From: Variovorax flavidus
GTDB taxonomy: Bacteria > Pseudomonadota > Gammaproteobacteria > Burkholderiales > Burkholderiaceae_C
DNA: 64,000 nt
Direction: 5' to 3'
Assembly (NCBI RefSeq): GCF_030317145.1
Contig: NZ_JASZYE010000001.1
Location: 620,001 to 684,000, forward strand
The number at the start of each line of letters is the position of its first letter. Position 1 is the first letter of the stretch. Of the stretch, positions 1 through 9,226 are shown piece after piece. The position numbers and the translations under genes were made by a program. Below the pieces are notes generated by a model. It did no database searches and had not been told where the DNA came from. It saw nothing but the letters and a program-made list of their open reading frames with translations.

Positions 1-2
1 TT

Positions 3-263
3 TGGGCCGCGAAGAAGAAGGCGGTGCTGTTCATCACGCACGATCTCGACGAGGCGATCGCCATGAGCGACCGCGTGGTGGTCCTCTCGGCTGGCCCGGC
101 GACCCATCCGATCGGGGAGTTCACCATCGACCTTGCACGGCCGCGCGACGTGGCCGAGGTTCGCACGCACCCGCGCTTCGTCGAACTGCATACACAGATA
201 TGGAACGTCCTGCGCGACGAGGTCTTGAAGGGATATGCGCAGCAACTCAGGAAGGCGGCTTGA
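3..263 (+). CDS. ABC importer ATP-binding protein, C-terminal part (SsuB/TauB type)
   Basis: Only the last 86 codons are inside the window; the Walker A, signature and most of the Walker B region lie upstream. The visible part starts just before the H-loop (Ile-Thr-His-Asp followed by LDEAIAMSDRV), which is typical of nucleotide-binding domains of nitrate/sulfonate/taurine importers. After it comes the short helical tail seen in this family. The stop codon lies directly before the permease start, so the two are cotranscribed. The ATPase would energise uptake of an alkanesulfonate- or taurine-like solute from the cytoplasmic face; the substrate cannot be read from this fragment. Confidence 0.85.
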   Translation, partial: WAAKKKAVLFITHDLDEAIAMSDRVVVLSAGPATHPIGEFTIDLARPRDVAEVRTHPRFVELHTQIWNVLRDEVLKGYAQQLRKAA

Positions 264-264
264 G

Positions 265-1098
265 ATGAGCATTCGGCCAAGCGAAGGCAATGCGCGCTTC
301 TGGCAGATCACCGTGCTGGTCGTGCTGCTGGTGGCCTGGCACCTGGCATCCCGCAACCAGCAGTTCGCGTTCTTCCTCGGCGAGCCGATCCAGGTGGCGG
401 GGCGGATCTGGAGTTGGTTCATGCCGGTGGCGATCCCTCCGAATCCGCTGTTTCCCGACGGCCTGCCGGGCAACGCCGACATCTATCGCCACCTCGGCAC
501 CACGCTGCTCGAAACCGTGCTGGCCTTCGTGATCGGCACGCTGTTGGGGCTCGCCTGCGGCCTCTGGCTCGCATTGGCGCCGACCGCGAGCCTGGTCTTC
601 GATCCCTACATCAAGGCTGCGAATTCGATGCCACGCGTGATCCTTGCGCCGATCTTCGCGCTGTGGTTCGGCCTGGGCATCTGGAGCAAGGTGGCGCTCG
701 CGGTCACGCTGGTGTTCTTCATCGTGTTCTTCAACGTGTACCAGGGTGTGCGCGAAGTGAGCCCGGTGGTATTGGCGAATGCACGCATGCTCGGCGCGAA
801 CCAGCGACAGTTGCTGCGCACGGTGTACCTGCCGAGTGCAACCAGCTGGGTCTTCTCGAGCCTGCACACCTCGGTCGGCCTGGCCTTCGTAGGTGCGGTG
901 GTAGGCGAGTACCTCGGGTCGGCACGCGGCGTCGGCTATCTGATCCTGCAGGCGGAAGGCACCTTCGACGTCAACACCGTGTTCGCGGGCATCGTGGTGC
1001 TGACGGCGTTTGCGCTGCTGCTCGACGGCATCGTCGGCGTGCTCGAAAAGCGCCTCATGAAGTGGCAGCCGCGCAGCGGCGAAACCGAAAAGCTCTGA
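265..1098 (+). CDS. ABC importer permease (SsuC/TauC/NrtB type)
   Basis: This is a 277-residue inner-membrane permease with about six hydrophobic segments. Its cytoplasmic EAA-like loop, around ANARMLGANQRQLL and VYLPSA, docks on the ATPase. ATG at 265 sits one base after the stop of the ATPase gene, so translation is probably coupled. I chose it over an upstream in-frame start that would overlap the ATPase by ten codons. The family imports sulfonates, taurine, nitrate or pyrimidine precursors using a periplasmic binding protein; no binding-protein gene follows, so it probably lies upstream of the window. It converges with the lytic transglycosylase gene. Confidence 0.9.
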   Translation: MSIRPSEGNARFWQITVLVVLLVAWHLASRNQQFAFFLGEPIQVAGRIWSWFMPVAIPPNPLFPDGLPGNADIYRHLGTTLLETVLAFVIGTLLGLACGLWLALAPTASLVFDPYIKAANSMPRVILAPIFALWFGLGIWSKVALAVTLVFFIVFFNVYQGVREVSPVVLANARMLGANQRQLLRTVYLPSATSWVFSSLHTSVGLAFVGAVVGEYLGSARGVGYLILQAEGTFDVNTVFAGIVVLTAFALLLDGIVGVLEKRLMKWQPRSGETEKL

Positions 1099-1130
1099 CG
1101 CCGACGCCAGGCGCCGGCCGGAGCTTTCTG

Positions 1131-2705
1131 TCAGCGCTTCTTCTTCGACGGCGTGCCGCCACGCTGTTCGCGCACGACGTTGGTGGACGAACTCTTGGAT
1201 ACCTTTGCGGGCGTGCTCTTCGACACGAGGCTCGTGCTCTTGAGGACCGGTGCGCCATGCGCGCGCGTCGCACCCGTGCCGACGCTCACCGAGCGCGCGG
1301 CCTTGACCGGCAGGTACACCACGACGTTGAAGCCCTTCTGGAAGGAATGGGTCGGCTTGACGTCATTCCATTCGGCGACGCTCGCCGGGCTCAGCTTGTA
1401 GCGGCGGGCGATGCTCGCGACGCTGTCCGTGCGCCCGGCCTTCACCACGGTGCGGCGTGTGACGATTTCAGGCTGGAAGCTCAACTGTCCGGTGTCGGCA
1501 ACCAGCGCCGCCACGTCTTCCTGCACGCGCGCACTGCGCGGCACGATGAGCGTCGAGCCCGCCTTGATGAGCATCCGGGGCGGCACGCTGTTGATCGCGC
1601 GCAGGTCGGCTTCGCTCATGCCGGAGCGTTGGGCCGCGTCGGCCACGGTCATGGTCGAGGGCACAGTCCAGGCGGTCCAGCTGGCGTACTGTCCTTGCGC
1701 GTAGGCCTCGAAGTTGCGTTGGAAGACGGCTGCGTTGTCCCACGGCAGCAGGATCTCGGGTGTGCCTGCGGCGAGCAGCACCGGCTTGTGCGCCGAGGGG
1801 TTGAGCGCGCGGAAATCCTCGATCTTCACGTCCGCCAGCTTGGCTGCCAGCGCCACGTCGAGATCGCGCTTGAGCGCGACGGTCTGGAAATAGGGGTGGT
1901 TGGCGATCAGCGGCAGATCGGCGTTATAGCGCTCGGGATTCGCGACGATGTTCTTGACCGCCTGCAGTTTGGGCACGTACATCCGCGTTTCGGCGGGCAT
2001 CGTGAGGTCGCTGTAGCCGGTGGGCAGGCCAGCGCGCTGGTTCTTGGCGATGGCGCGCCCCACGTTGCCTTCGCCCCAGTTGTAGGCGGCGAGGGCGAGT
2101 TGCCAGTCGCCGAACATGCCATAGAGCTTCTGCAGGTAGTCGAGCGCGGCGCGCGTCGAGGCCACCACGTCGCGCCGGTCGTCGCGGAAGATGTTCTGCT
2201 TGAGATCGAAGTCGGTACCGGTGGCCGGCATGAACTGCCACATGCCCGCCGCGCGCGCGCTCGAGACGGCCTGCGGATTGAAGGCGCTCTCGATGTAGGG
2301 CAGCAGGGCGATCTCGGTCGGCATGTTGCGGCGCTCGAGTTCTTCGACGATGTGGAAGATGTAGCGGCTCGAACGCTCGGTCATGCGCTGCATGTAGTCG
2401 GGCCTACTCGCGTACCACTGCTCGCGGTCACGGACGAGGTCGTTGTCCAGGTCGGGCATCTTGAAGCCGCGACGAATCCGGTCCCACATGTCGGCGGGCG
2501 GTGCGAGGGTCACGACGGTGCGTGACTTCGCCTCGCCGTTTGCATCGCCGGAGGTGATCGGCTTGAGCGCTCCGCGCGGATAGACCGGCGTGGCGCTGCT
2601 CGACGCGGCGCTCGACGTGTCCTTGATGGGCGAAGAGCCCGTACCGGTGGCGCAGCCTGCGAGGAAGAGGGAGCCCGCAAGGCAGGCGGCAACGATAAAT
2701 TTCAT
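1131..2705 (-). CDS. mltD: membrane-bound lytic murein transglycosylase D (MltD-like lipoprotein)
   Basis: The 524-residue protein cleaves the glycan strands of peptidoglycan non-hydrolytically in the periplasm. It begins with a lipoprotein signal and a lipobox ending at Cys18 (FLAGC). The SLT (GH23-like) domain contains the catalytic Glu near residue 139 in the motif PYIESAFNP, then [12 protein letters not shown]. Two LysM-like regions for glycan binding follow, near residues 380-430 and 440-490, and a basic Ser/Lys-rich tail ends the protein. The ATG at 2705 overlaps the gloB stop in an ATGA arrangement, which is why I prefer it to a start 18 bases upstream. gloB-mltD pairing is common in Burkholderiales. 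Confidence 0.9.
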   Translation of the reverse strand: MKFIVAACLAGSLFLAGCATGTGSSPIKDTSSAASSSATPVYPRGALKPITSGDANGEAKSRTVVTLAPPADMWDRIRRGFKMPDLDNDLVRDREQWYASRPDYMQRMTERSSRYIFHIVEELERRNMPTEIALLPYIESAFNPQAVSSARAAGMWQFMPATGTDFDLKQNIFRDDRRDVVASTRAALDYLQKLYGMFGDWQLALAAYNWGEGNVGRAIAKNQRAGLPTGYSDLTMPAETRMYVPKLQAVKNIVANPERYNADLPLIANHPYFQTVALKRDLDVALAAKLADVKIEDFRALNPSAHKPVLLAAGTPEILLPWDNAAVFQRNFEAYAQGQYASWTAWTVPSTMTVADAAQRSGMSEADLRAINSVPPRMLIKAGSTLIVPRSARVQEDVAALVADTGQLSFQPEIVTRRTVVKAGRTDSVASIARRYKLSPASVAEWNDVKPTHSFQKGFNVVVYLPVKAARSVSVGTGATRAHGAPVLKSTSLVSKSTPAKVSKSSSTNVVREQRGGTPSKKKR

Positions 2706-3499
2706 CGAAAGTCGTTTTTCCATTGACGCAGCGCGGCGAATACCTCGGTCTCCGCGGCCTGGGATGAAAGGCCGGCGTGAGCGTGGACCGCTCGACTGAC
2801 AGTGGCTTCGCGGCTGCGAAGAAAGGGATTGATGAGGCGCTCGGTCGATAGCTGCGAAGGCAGCGTCGGTTCGCCGCGCGCGCGCAGTGCCTGGCACTGC
2901 GACATGTACTGAGCGAGATCGGCGTTGCCCGGTTCCACCGCGCGCGCGAATCTCAGGTTAGCAAGTGTGTATTCGTGGGTGCAGCATACGCGGGTGCTGC
3001 CCGGCAGCGCGGCGAGCGCGTCGAGCGAGGCCAGCATTTGCGCGGGCGTGCCTTCGAAAAGGCGGCCGCAGCCGCCCGAGAACAGCGTGTCACCGCAAAA
3101 GACCAGCGGGGCAAGATCGCCCGCCGCGGCATTGCCGGGCTCGGCCGGAAGAAAGTACGCGATATGGCCGGCCGTATGGCCCGGCACGTCGATCACTTCG
3201 AAGCGCAGTCCCAGCACCTCGGCATGATCCCCGTGCGACAGGCGTGTGCAGGGTTCCGGAATGCGCTCGCGCGCGGGGCCGAAGACCGGCGCACCGGTGG
3301 CTTCGTGCAACGCCGCCACGCCACCCGTGTGATCGGCATGATGGTGCGTGACTAGAATCGCGGCCAGTTGCAGATTGCCACGCTCCAGTGCATCAAACAC
3401 CGGCTGGGCGTCTCCTGGGTCGACCACGATCGCGTTGCGTCCATCCTGCAGCATCCAGATGTAGTTGTCGGCAAAAGCGGGCAGCGGAACGAGGGTCAT
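2702..3499 (-). CDS. gloB: hydroxyacylglutathione hydrolase (glyoxalase II)
   Basis: This 265-residue cytosolic metallo-beta-lactamase-fold enzyme hydrolyses S-lactoylglutathione to lactate and glutathione, the second step of methylglyoxal detoxification. The binuclear metal motif [10 protein letters not shown] is at residues 51-60, and further ligands are visible in VPGHTAGHI and [13 protein letters not shown]. The N-terminus, [15 protein letters not shown], matches the usual GloB start. The start codon shares two bases (CATG) with the start codon of the divergent methyltransferase, and a perfect TATAAT lies 10-16 bases upstream, so the mRNA may be leaderless. The 3' end overlaps mltD by four bases. 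Confidence 0.95.
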   Translation of the reverse strand: MTLVPLPAFADNYIWMLQDGRNAIVVDPGDAQPVFDALERGNLQLAAILVTHHHADHTGGVAALHEATGAPVFGPARERIPEPCTRLSHGDHAEVLGLRFEVIDVPGHTAGHIAYFLPAEPGNAAAGDLAPLVFCGDTLFSGGCGRLFEGTPAQMLASLDALAALPGSTRVCCTHEYTLANLRFARAVEPGNADLAQYMSQCQALRARGEPTLPSQLSTERLINPFLRSREATVSRAVHAHAGLSSQAAETEVFAALRQWKNDFR

Positions 3500-4286
3500 G
3501 AGCGGTCAAATTATAGGTTTGCATGATTGGTTCGAGACCCCCCCAGGCCGCTATCTGCTGGCCTGGGAGCAGGCGCAGTTCGACCAGGCGGTGGCCGACG
3601 TGTTCGGCTACCACGCGCTGCAGCTGGGCCTGGCAGAAGTCGAGGGGCTTCGGACCAACCGCATGCCGCATCGCTGGCTGGCCTTGTCCGACCCCGCGAT
3701 GCTGGCGCGGAGCGCGCTGGTGACCGACTTCTCGGCCCTGCCTTTTCCCGCCAACAGCCTCGACCTGGTCGTGCTGCCGCACACGCTCGAACTCAGCCCC
3801 GATCCACATGCGACGCTGCGCGAGGTGGAGCGGGTGCTGGTGCCCGAAGGCCGCGTCGTCGTATGCGGACTGAACCCCGCGAGCCTGTGGGGCATGCGGC
3901 AGCGCCGCGCGCATCTGTACCGGCGCCTGGGTTTCGGCGATCTCTTCCTGCCCGAGGCCGGCGACTTCATCGGTTACCGGCGCATGCGCGACTGGCTCCG
4001 GCTGCTGAGCTTCGAGGTCGAGTCGGGGCGCTTCGGCGTCTATCGGCCGGCAGTCCGCAGCGAAGCGTGGCTGGACCGCTGCCGCTGGTTCGACAATGCC
4101 GGCGAGCGCTGGTGGCCCATTTTCGGCGCCGTCTATTTTCTGGTGGCGGTCAAGCGCGTGCGGGGCCTGCGGCTACTGAGCGCCGACTGGCGCCGTGCCG
4201 CTTCGCGCGCCAGCGCCCCCGTCCCGATCGCGGGCAAGATGCACCGCGACACCACTCATCGACAGCAAGAAGGAAACGGTTTTTGA
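3498..4286 (+). CDS. class I SAM-dependent methyltransferase
   Basis: The 262-residue protein has a methyltransferase-11-like core. An acidic loop around [19 protein letters not shown] and the segment [18 protein letters not shown] fit the post-motif region of SAM enzymes, although the usual glycine-rich motif I is poorly conserved. The N-terminal part ([14 protein letters not shown]) is characteristic of a family found next to gloB and rnhA in Burkholderiales; its substrate is not known to me. The start at 3498 overlaps the gloB start codon on the other strand, with GAGGG just upstream. Its stop overlaps the TTG start of rnhA, so the two are translationally coupled. Confidence 0.8.
   Translation: MSGQIIGLHDWFETPPGRYLLAWEQAQFDQAVADVFGYHALQLGLAEVEGLRTNRMPHRWLALSDPAMLARSALVTDFSALPFPANSLDLVVLPHTLELSPDPHATLREVERVLVPEGRVVVCGLNPASLWGMRQRRAHLYRRLGFGDLFLPEAGDFIGYRRMRDWLRLLSFEVESGRFGVYRPAVRSEAWLDRCRWFDNAGERWWPIFGAVYFLVAVKRVRGLRLLSADWRRAASRASAPVPIAGKMHRDTTHRQQEGNGF
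3510..3515 (-). promoter_or_regulatory. candidate -10 box of gloB (TATAAT)
   Basis: The minus strand reads TATAAT here, ending 10 bases before the gloB ATG at 3499. A start point about seven bases downstream would put the 5' end within a few bases of the initiation codon. No good -35 hexamer is visible at 17 bp (GTCTCG). The site lies inside the first codons of the divergent methyltransferase. AT-rich hexamers are rare in this DNA, which supports the call, but it rests on sequence alone. Confidence 0.4.
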
Positions 4287-4732
4287 ACGAAGTACAGATC
4301 TACACCGACGGCGCCTGCAAGGGAAACCCCGGGCCTGGCGGCTGGGGCGCATGGCTCAAGTCGGGCGCCACCGAGAAGGAGCTTTTTGGCGGCGAGCTCA
4401 ACACCACCAACAACCGCATGGAACTGCAGGCGGTCATCGAAGGGCTGGGGGCGCTCAAGCGTCCGTGCAAGGTCACGCTTTACCTGGACAGCCAGTACGT
4501 CCGCATGGGTATCACCGAATGGATTCGCGGCTGGAAGGCCAAGGGCTGGCGCACTTCAACCAAGCAGCCGGTCAAGAACGTCGAGCTGTGGCAGCAACTC
4601 GACAAGTTGGTGGCAGAAGGCGGACATCAGATCGAATGGCGCTGGGTCAAGGGCCACTCAGGCGATCCGGGGAACGAGCGGGCGGATGCCCTGGCCAACA
4701 AGGGGGTGGACCGGGCACTGGGACGGATCTGA
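4283..4732 (+). CDS. rnhA: ribonuclease HI
   Basis: The 149-residue enzyme degrades RNA in RNA-DNA hybrids during replication and R-loop removal. All four catalytic acids are visible: Asp9 ([12 protein letters not shown]), Glu47 (NNRMELQ), Asp69 (LYLDSQ) and Asp135 (NERADALA), together with His125 in VKGHSGD. I place the start at TTG 4283, which overlaps the methyltransferase stop as TTGA and is preceded by AAGGA at good spacing. No ATG gives the correct N-terminus, because the conserved beta strand begins four residues later. Length is normal for the family. Confidence 0.95.
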   Translation: MNEVQIYTDGACKGNPGPGGWGAWLKSGATEKELFGGELNTTNNRMELQAVIEGLGALKRPCKVTLYLDSQYVRMGITEWIRGWKAKGWRTSTKQPVKNVELWQQLDKLVAEGGHQIEWRWVKGHSGDPGNERADALANKGVDRALGRI

Positions 4733-4754
4733 GGCCCGTCCGCCGGGCGCGGCG

Positions 4755-5237
4755 CTAGAGCCGCTCGGGCGCCTCGAGCGGCTCGCCCATGCTGGCCCGG
4801 AAGAGCAGATCGTCCGTGATTCGCAGGCGCCGGCTCATTTCGCGGCCGATGTTCATCTGGATCAGCGCGAACTGCTCCACATCGCGCTCGAACAGCCGAT
4901 AGAGATTGGCCGACGAGAGTTCGATGGCGCTGCAGTCTTCCTCGGCACGGACCGAGGCGCTGCGCGGAAAAAGGTCGAGCAGGGCCATTTCGCCGAAGCA
5001 GTCGCCCCGGCCGAGCCGTCGCAGCAGCAGGTCGTGGCCTTGCCAGCTCTTGCGCACCGTGACGCGCCCACTCTCGAGCACGTACATGCTGCTGGCCGGT
5101 TCGTTCTCGTGGAAAAAGAAGCCACCGGCCGGCACCTTGACCACCGGTGCCGGCGCCAGCAGGAACTCGATGGTCTCCGCGCCGATGGCGCCGAAGATGG
5201 GCATCTGCTGCATCAACTCGATTCTGGCTGCGAACAT
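4755..5237 (-). CDS. single-domain cyclic-nucleotide-binding protein
   Basis: The 160-residue protein consists of one Crp/cAMP-type beta-roll domain, about residues 12-125. It has a phosphate-binding-cassette-like stretch (GDCFGEMALLDLFPRSASV, about 78-96) and then a helical tail. There is no helix-turn-helix or enzymatic domain, so it is not a classical Crp/Fnr transcription factor; it may act as a ligand-sensing partner. It lies 31 bases after moeA on the same strand, so it may be the last gene of the molybdenum-cofactor operon. The ligand and partner are unknown. Confidence 0.75.
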   Translation of the reverse strand: MFAARIELMQQMPIFGAIGAETIEFLLAPAPVVKVPAGGFFFHENEPASSMYVLESGRVTVRKSWQGHDLLLRRLGRGDCFGEMALLDLFPRSASVRAEEDCSAIELSSANLYRLFERDVEQFALIQMNIGREMSRRLRITDDLLFRASMGEPLEAPERL

Positions 5238-5268
5238 CGCAACTCCTGGGGTCGGGGGTCGACGGACC

Positions 5269-6582
5269 TTACACCACGCCGTCGAACATCATCACGTCGA
5301 CCGACTCGCCCGCCGCCACGCTGCCTTGCTCGTGATGCAGCACAACCAGGCCGTTGGCCTCGACCATGGAACTAAGCACGCCGGAACCCTGGTTGCCGGC
5401 GATGCGCACCGTGGGCAGCGACCCCGGCACGGCCTGCACGCGGCCGCGCTGGTACTCGGTGCGACCGGGCTTCTTGCGAATCGGATCGATGCTCGTGGCG
5501 CGCAACAGGGGTGGCGGAGCGGAGCACGTGGCGTTGCAACCCATCATCCGCAGCAGGGCGGGGCGCACGAAGGCGAGGAAGGTGACCATCACCGCGACCG
5601 GATTGCCGGGGAGGCCGAACAAGACCGCAGGCCCGCGCGCATCGCGTTCCGTCGGAATCAGGCCAACGGCCATGGGCCGGCCGGGGCGCATGGCCACCCG
5701 CCAGAACGCCATGTCGCCGAGGCGCTGCATGACGGCTCGGGTGTGGTCTGCTTCGCCGACGCTGACGCCGCCGCTGGTGACGATCGCGTCGGCCTCGCTG
5801 GCGGCACGGCGCAGTGCGGATTCGAGCGATGCGGGGTCGTCGCGTATCAGGCCCAGGTCGATCACTTCACAACCCAATCGGGTGAGCAGGCCGAAGACGG
5901 TGTAGCGGTTGCTGTCGTAGACCGCGCCCTCGCGTGGCACCTCGCCCACGCTCAGGATTTCGTCGCCGGTGGAAAAGTAGGCGACGCGCAGGCGGCGCAC
6001 CACCGACACCATCGGCAGCCCGAGGCTGGCCACCATGCCCAGCGCGGCAGGCGAGATGATCTCGCCGCGCACCAGGGCGGGCGTGCCCTGCATCAGGTCT
6101 TCGCCGGCGAACCGGCGGTTGTCGCCACGGCGCAATGCGCTGGATGGGAAGCGCACGGTGTCGCCTTCGACTTGGCAGAACTCCTGTGGAATGACCGTGT
6201 CGAGACCGGCCGGCATCATCGCGCCAGTCATGATCTTCACGGCATCACCAGCCGCCAGCGTGCCGCGCCAGGCGGCGCCGGCGAGGGCCGTGCCGACGAT
6301 CCGCAGGCTCACCGTGACGTCTTCCTGGGCGAGGGTATCGAGCAGCGCGCCGTCGAACGCAAATCCATCCATCGCCGAGTTGTCGTGCGGCGGCACGCTC
6401 ACCGGCGAGATGATGTCCTCCGCCAGCACACGGCCCAGCGCGTCGCGCAGCGCGATGCGCTCGCTTTCGGCGACGATGGCGGGTTCGGCCAGGCGGGCCA
6501 GGAATGCCTGCACGGCATCGACGCCGAGGGCCTTGGGGTCGTAGCCGGCCAATGCGGCGGCAATGTCTGCAATGCGGCTCAT
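5269..6582 (-). CDS. moeA: molybdopterin molybdenumtransferase MoeA
   Basis: The 437-residue enzyme inserts molybdate into adenylylated molybdopterin, the last step of basal molybdenum-cofactor synthesis. N-terminal MoeA domains I/II are visible (VPPHDNSAMDGFA and the KIMTGAMMPAG region). They are followed by the MogA-like domain with TSGGVSVGEAD and GLPGNPVAV, and a C-terminal domain IV. ATG at 6582 lies 13 bases after the mobA stop. A longer in-frame extension exists but runs back into mobA in another frame and carries no conserved sequence. It is part of a moaA-mobA-moeA operon. Confidence 0.93.
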   Translation of the reverse strand: MSRIADIAAALAGYDPKALGVDAVQAFLARLAEPAIVAESERIALRDALGRVLAEDIISPVSVPPHDNSAMDGFAFDGALLDTLAQEDVTVSLRIVGTALAGAAWRGTLAAGDAVKIMTGAMMPAGLDTVIPQEFCQVEGDTVRFPSSALRRGDNRRFAGEDLMQGTPALVRGEIISPAALGMVASLGLPMVSVVRRLRVAYFSTGDEILSVGEVPREGAVYDSNRYTVFGLLTRLGCEVIDLGLIRDDPASLESALRRAASEADAIVTSGGVSVGEADHTRAVMQRLGDMAFWRVAMRPGRPMAVGLIPTERDARGPAVLFGLPGNPVAVMVTFLAFVRPALLRMMGCNATCSAPPPLLRATSIDPIRKKPGRTEYQRGRVQAVPGSLPTVRIAGNQGSGVLSSMVEANGLVVLHHEQGSVAAGESVDVMMFDGVV

Positions 6583-6595
6583 GAGGGAGAGGGAA

Positions 6596-7246
6596 TCAGG
6601 GGCGCTGGCCTTCGAGTGCGTGCAATTCGGCCAGGGTGTTCGCATTGAAGAACGCATCGGGCGCGTCGTCGGGTCGGTCGAAGGGCACCAGCACCGTTCG
6701 GTGTTGTGCGGTCCACTTGTCGATCTTGCGGCCGCCACCCTGGGTGAATTGCACCAGGCTTTCGAGCAGCGACGTACTGAGCAGGCAGAACACGGGCTGG
6801 GGGCGCAGCACGGTCGCGCCGCCGGGCTCGTCAGCAGCCTCCGGCGCGTTGACCATGGCGATCTCGGCGTCCTCCGCCGACAGCGCATCGGCCAGACGGC
6901 TGGCAAGGTCGAGCGGGAACAGCGGCGTGTCGCAGGGCACGGTCAGCAAGTAGGGCGTTTCGCAGCGTTCCATGCCGGTCAGGAATCCGGCGAGCGGGCC
7001 CGCATAGTCCGCGAGGCCGTCCGGCCAGACCGGCACGCCGAAAGATTCGTAGGCCGACAGGTTGCGGTTGGCGTTGACCATCATCTCGCCGACCTGCATG
7101 CCGAGCCGCAAGACCGCGTTCAGGGCAAGCGGCGTTCCATTGAAATTCTGGAGACCCTTGTCGACACCGCCCATGCGCGAGCCGCGCCCGCCAGCGAGCA
7201 CGAGGCCGGTGATGTCGCTGGCAGCGATGGCGTGCGGCGCGTTCAT
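6596..7246 (-). CDS. mobA: molybdenum cofactor guanylyltransferase
   Basis: The 216-residue nucleotidyltransferase attaches GMP to Mo-molybdopterin, giving the guanine-dinucleotide form used by DMSO-reductase-family enzymes. The N-terminal nucleotide-binding motif [11 protein letters not shown] with the following Lys (VDKGLQ) is visible, as is the metal-binding VPCDTPLFP. The start at 7246 overlaps the moaA stop by four bases, and the stop is 13 bases before moeA. A MobA gene implies at least one MGD enzyme elsewhere in the genome, because the hydroxylase-type large subunit at 43.7 kb would normally use a cytosine-dinucleotide or related cofactor. Confidence 0.93.
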   Translation of the reverse strand: MNAPHAIAASDITGLVLAGGRGSRMGGVDKGLQNFNGTPLALNAVLRLGMQVGEMMVNANRNLSAYESFGVPVWPDGLADYAGPLAGFLTGMERCETPYLLTVPCDTPLFPLDLASRLADALSAEDAEIAMVNAPEAADEPGGATVLRPQPVFCLLSTSLLESLVQFTQGGGRKIDKWTAQHRTVLVPFDRPDDAPDAFFNANTLAELHALEGQRP

Positions 7247-8361
7247 CCGCCGATGTAGCTCATTTCGACGCGGCGCGGTGCGCCTGCATCGGCATCGGGC
7301 TCGCGCAACGCACGTAGCTCGGAGTAGCGATCGGTGCGCCCCTGCCAGATGTGGCCGATCTCGGAGGTGATCTGCGCATCGTCGGCACCGCCACGCAGCA
7401 GCGGTCGCAGGTCATGGCCCATGCTGGCGAACAGACAGAGGTAGAGCTTGCCCTCGGTGGAGAGGCGTGCCCGGCTGCAGTCATGGCAAAAGGCCTGGGT
7501 CACGCTGCTGATCACGCCGATCTCGCCGCCGCCGTCCGCGTAGGCCCAGCGCTGCGCGGTTTCACCGGGTGCGCTGGCCTCGAGCGGCTCAAGCGGGAAT
7601 TCCTCGGCGATGCGGCGAATCACCTCGGCCGAGGGCAGTACTTCGTCCATGCGCCAGCCGTTGGTCGCGCCCACGTCCATGTACTCGATGAAGCGCAGCA
7701 CCACGCCCGTGCCGCGGAAGTGCCGTGCCATCGGGAGGATTTCCTGCTCGTTCGTGCCGCGCTTGACGACCATGTTGACCTTGATCGGGCCGAGCCCTGC
7801 AGCGTGCGCGGCCTCGATGCCCGCCAGCACTTCGGCGACGGGAAAGTCGACGTCGTTCATGCTGCGGAACACGGTGTCGTCCAGGCCGTCGAGGCTGACG
7901 GTCACGCGCTGGAGACCGGCGGCCTTGAGTGCGGCGGCCTTGCGCTTGAGCAATGATCCATTGGTCGTCAGCGTGAGATCCAGCGGCTGGCCGTCAGGCG
8001 TACGCAGTGCGGCGAGTTGTTCGATCAGCACTTCGAGGTTCTTGCGCAACAACGGTTCGCCACCGGTCAGGCGGATCTTGCGCACGCCGTGCGACGCAAA
8101 GATGCGCCCGAGGCGCGTGATCTCCTCGAAACTCAGCAACGCGCTGTGCGGCAGGTACTCATAGTCCTTGTCGAACACTTCCTTGGGCATGCAATAGCTG
8201 CAGCGGAAGTTGCACCGGTCGGTCACGCTGATGCGCAAGTCGGTCAACGGGCGGGCGAGCTGGTCGAGCAGCACGCCCGTGGCCGCAACCACGCGCCCAC
8301 CCGCGAGCGGCACGCGACGGACGCGGCCGATCTCGGAGACAGGGACGACATGCTTGCTCAT
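7243..8361 (-). CDS. moaA: GTP 3',8-cyclase MoaA
   Basis: This 372-residue radical-SAM enzyme starts molybdopterin synthesis by converting GTP to 3',8-cyclo-GTP. The SAM [4Fe-4S] cysteines are C50, C54 and C57 (CNFRCSYC), followed by LTGGEPLLR. The second cluster is indicated by FCHDCSR and a later Cys in LYLCLF. The protein ends in Gly-Gly, as MoaA must for activity. I chose the ATG at 8361; an upstream TTG at 8373 would add only four residues. It is the first gene of the moaA-mobA-moeA operon; no molybdenum-cofactor riboswitch fits in the 70 bases upstream. Confidence 0.95.
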   Translation of the reverse strand: MSKHVVPVSEIGRVRRVPLAGGRVVAATGVLLDQLARPLTDLRISVTDRCNFRCSYCMPKEVFDKDYEYLPHSALLSFEEITRLGRIFASHGVRKIRLTGGEPLLRKNLEVLIEQLAALRTPDGQPLDLTLTTNGSLLKRKAAALKAAGLQRVTVSLDGLDDTVFRSMNDVDFPVAEVLAGIEAAHAAGLGPIKVNMVVKRGTNEQEILPMARHFRGTGVVLRFIEYMDVGATNGWRMDEVLPSAEVIRRIAEEFPLEPLEASAPGETAQRWAYADGGGEIGVISSVTQAFCHDCSRARLSTEGKLYLCLFASMGHDLRPLLRGGADDAQITSEIGHIWQGRTDRYSELRALREPDADAGAPRRVEMSYIGG

Positions 8362-8431
8362 GGGGTGGAGCAATTTAACCCATCGCCCGGCCGAACGGCC
8401 ATTCGGGGTTACATGACCACAGCGGCGTCAG

Positions 8432-9193
8432 CTACACGCAACGTGCGCCGTCGACCTCGATGCAGACGCCGCTGATGAACGAAGCCTCGTCGCTCGCGAG
8501 GTAAAGCGCCGCGTTGGCAACGTCGAGCGCGGTCGAGAAACGGCCCAGCGGAATGGTGGCGCGGAACTTGGCCTTGCGTTCCTCGGTGACAGGGCCGCCT
8601 GCGAACTCGGCCGCCAGCCCCGTGTCGGGGTTGAAGACAGGGTTGATGCAGTTCACTCGGATGTTGTCCGGGCCGAGTTCGGCGGCGAGCGACTTGCTGG
8701 TGGTGATCACCGCGCCCTTTGAGCCGTTGTACCAGGTGAGACCGGGGCGCGGACGCACGCCGGCGGTCGATGCGATGTTGATGAACGATCCGCCGCCATT
8801 GGCACGGAAAGCCGGCACCGCATGGACGGTCGACAGGTAGATGCTCTTCACGTTGACCGAATAGCAGCGGTCGAACTCGTCCTCGCTCACTTCGAGCGCC
8901 GGGCGGTTGCGGTGCGTCCAGCCGGCGTTGTTGACCATCACGTCGAGCTTGCCGTGACGCTCGACGGCGGCGTCGACCAGCGCCTTGACCTCGGCCGACT
9001 TCGTGACGTCGGCCGCAAAGAAGGATGCGCGGCCGCCGGCGCGCAGGATCGCCTCGACCACCTGTTCGCCGAGCGCGATGTTGATGTCGTTCACGATGAC
9101 TTGCGCACCTTCGGCGGCCAGCCGTTTCGCAATGCCTTCGCCGATGCCGCCGCCGGCGCCGGTCACGATGATGGATTTGTCCTTGACTCGCAT
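8432..9193 (-). CDS. short-chain dehydrogenase/reductase (3-oxoacyl-ACP reductase-like)
   Basis: The 253-residue Rossmann-fold oxidoreductase has the cofactor motif TGAGGGIG at 11-18, the structural NNAG near 88-91, and the catalytic triad Ser142, Tyr155 and Lys159 (YNGSK). An Asp at the end of strand 2 (VNDIN) suggests NAD(H) rather than NADP(H). It begins at ATG 9193 with GGAG eight bases upstream. It lies 33 bases downstream of the aldehyde dehydrogenase on the same strand, which suggests a pathway oxidising an alcohol to an aldehyde and then an acid. The substrate cannot be predicted. Confidence 0.88.
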   Translation of the reverse strand: MRVKDKSIIVTGAGGGIGEGIAKRLAAEGAQVIVNDINIALGEQVVEAILRAGGRASFFAADVTKSAEVKALVDAAVERHGKLDVMVNNAGWTHRNRPALEVSEDEFDRCYSVNVKSIYLSTVHAVPAFRANGGGSFINIASTAGVRPRPGLTWYNGSKGAVITTSKSLAAELGPDNIRVNCINPVFNPDTGLAAEFAGGPVTEERKAKFRATIPLGRFSTALDVANAALYLASDEASFISGVCIEVDGARCV

Positions 9194-9226
9194 GTCTTGT
9201 CTCCGTTTGAAATGTGATGTGTCTGC

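Noticed and set aside
414..2525. 703-codon open frame opposite mltD
   Set aside because: It is antisense to a well-supported gene, and its residues (Arg/His/Gly-rich) are typical of shadow frames in GC-rich DNA.
8362..8431. molybdenum-cofactor riboswitch before moaA
   Set aside because: Only 70 bases separate moaA from the next gene, and no such structure could be recognised.
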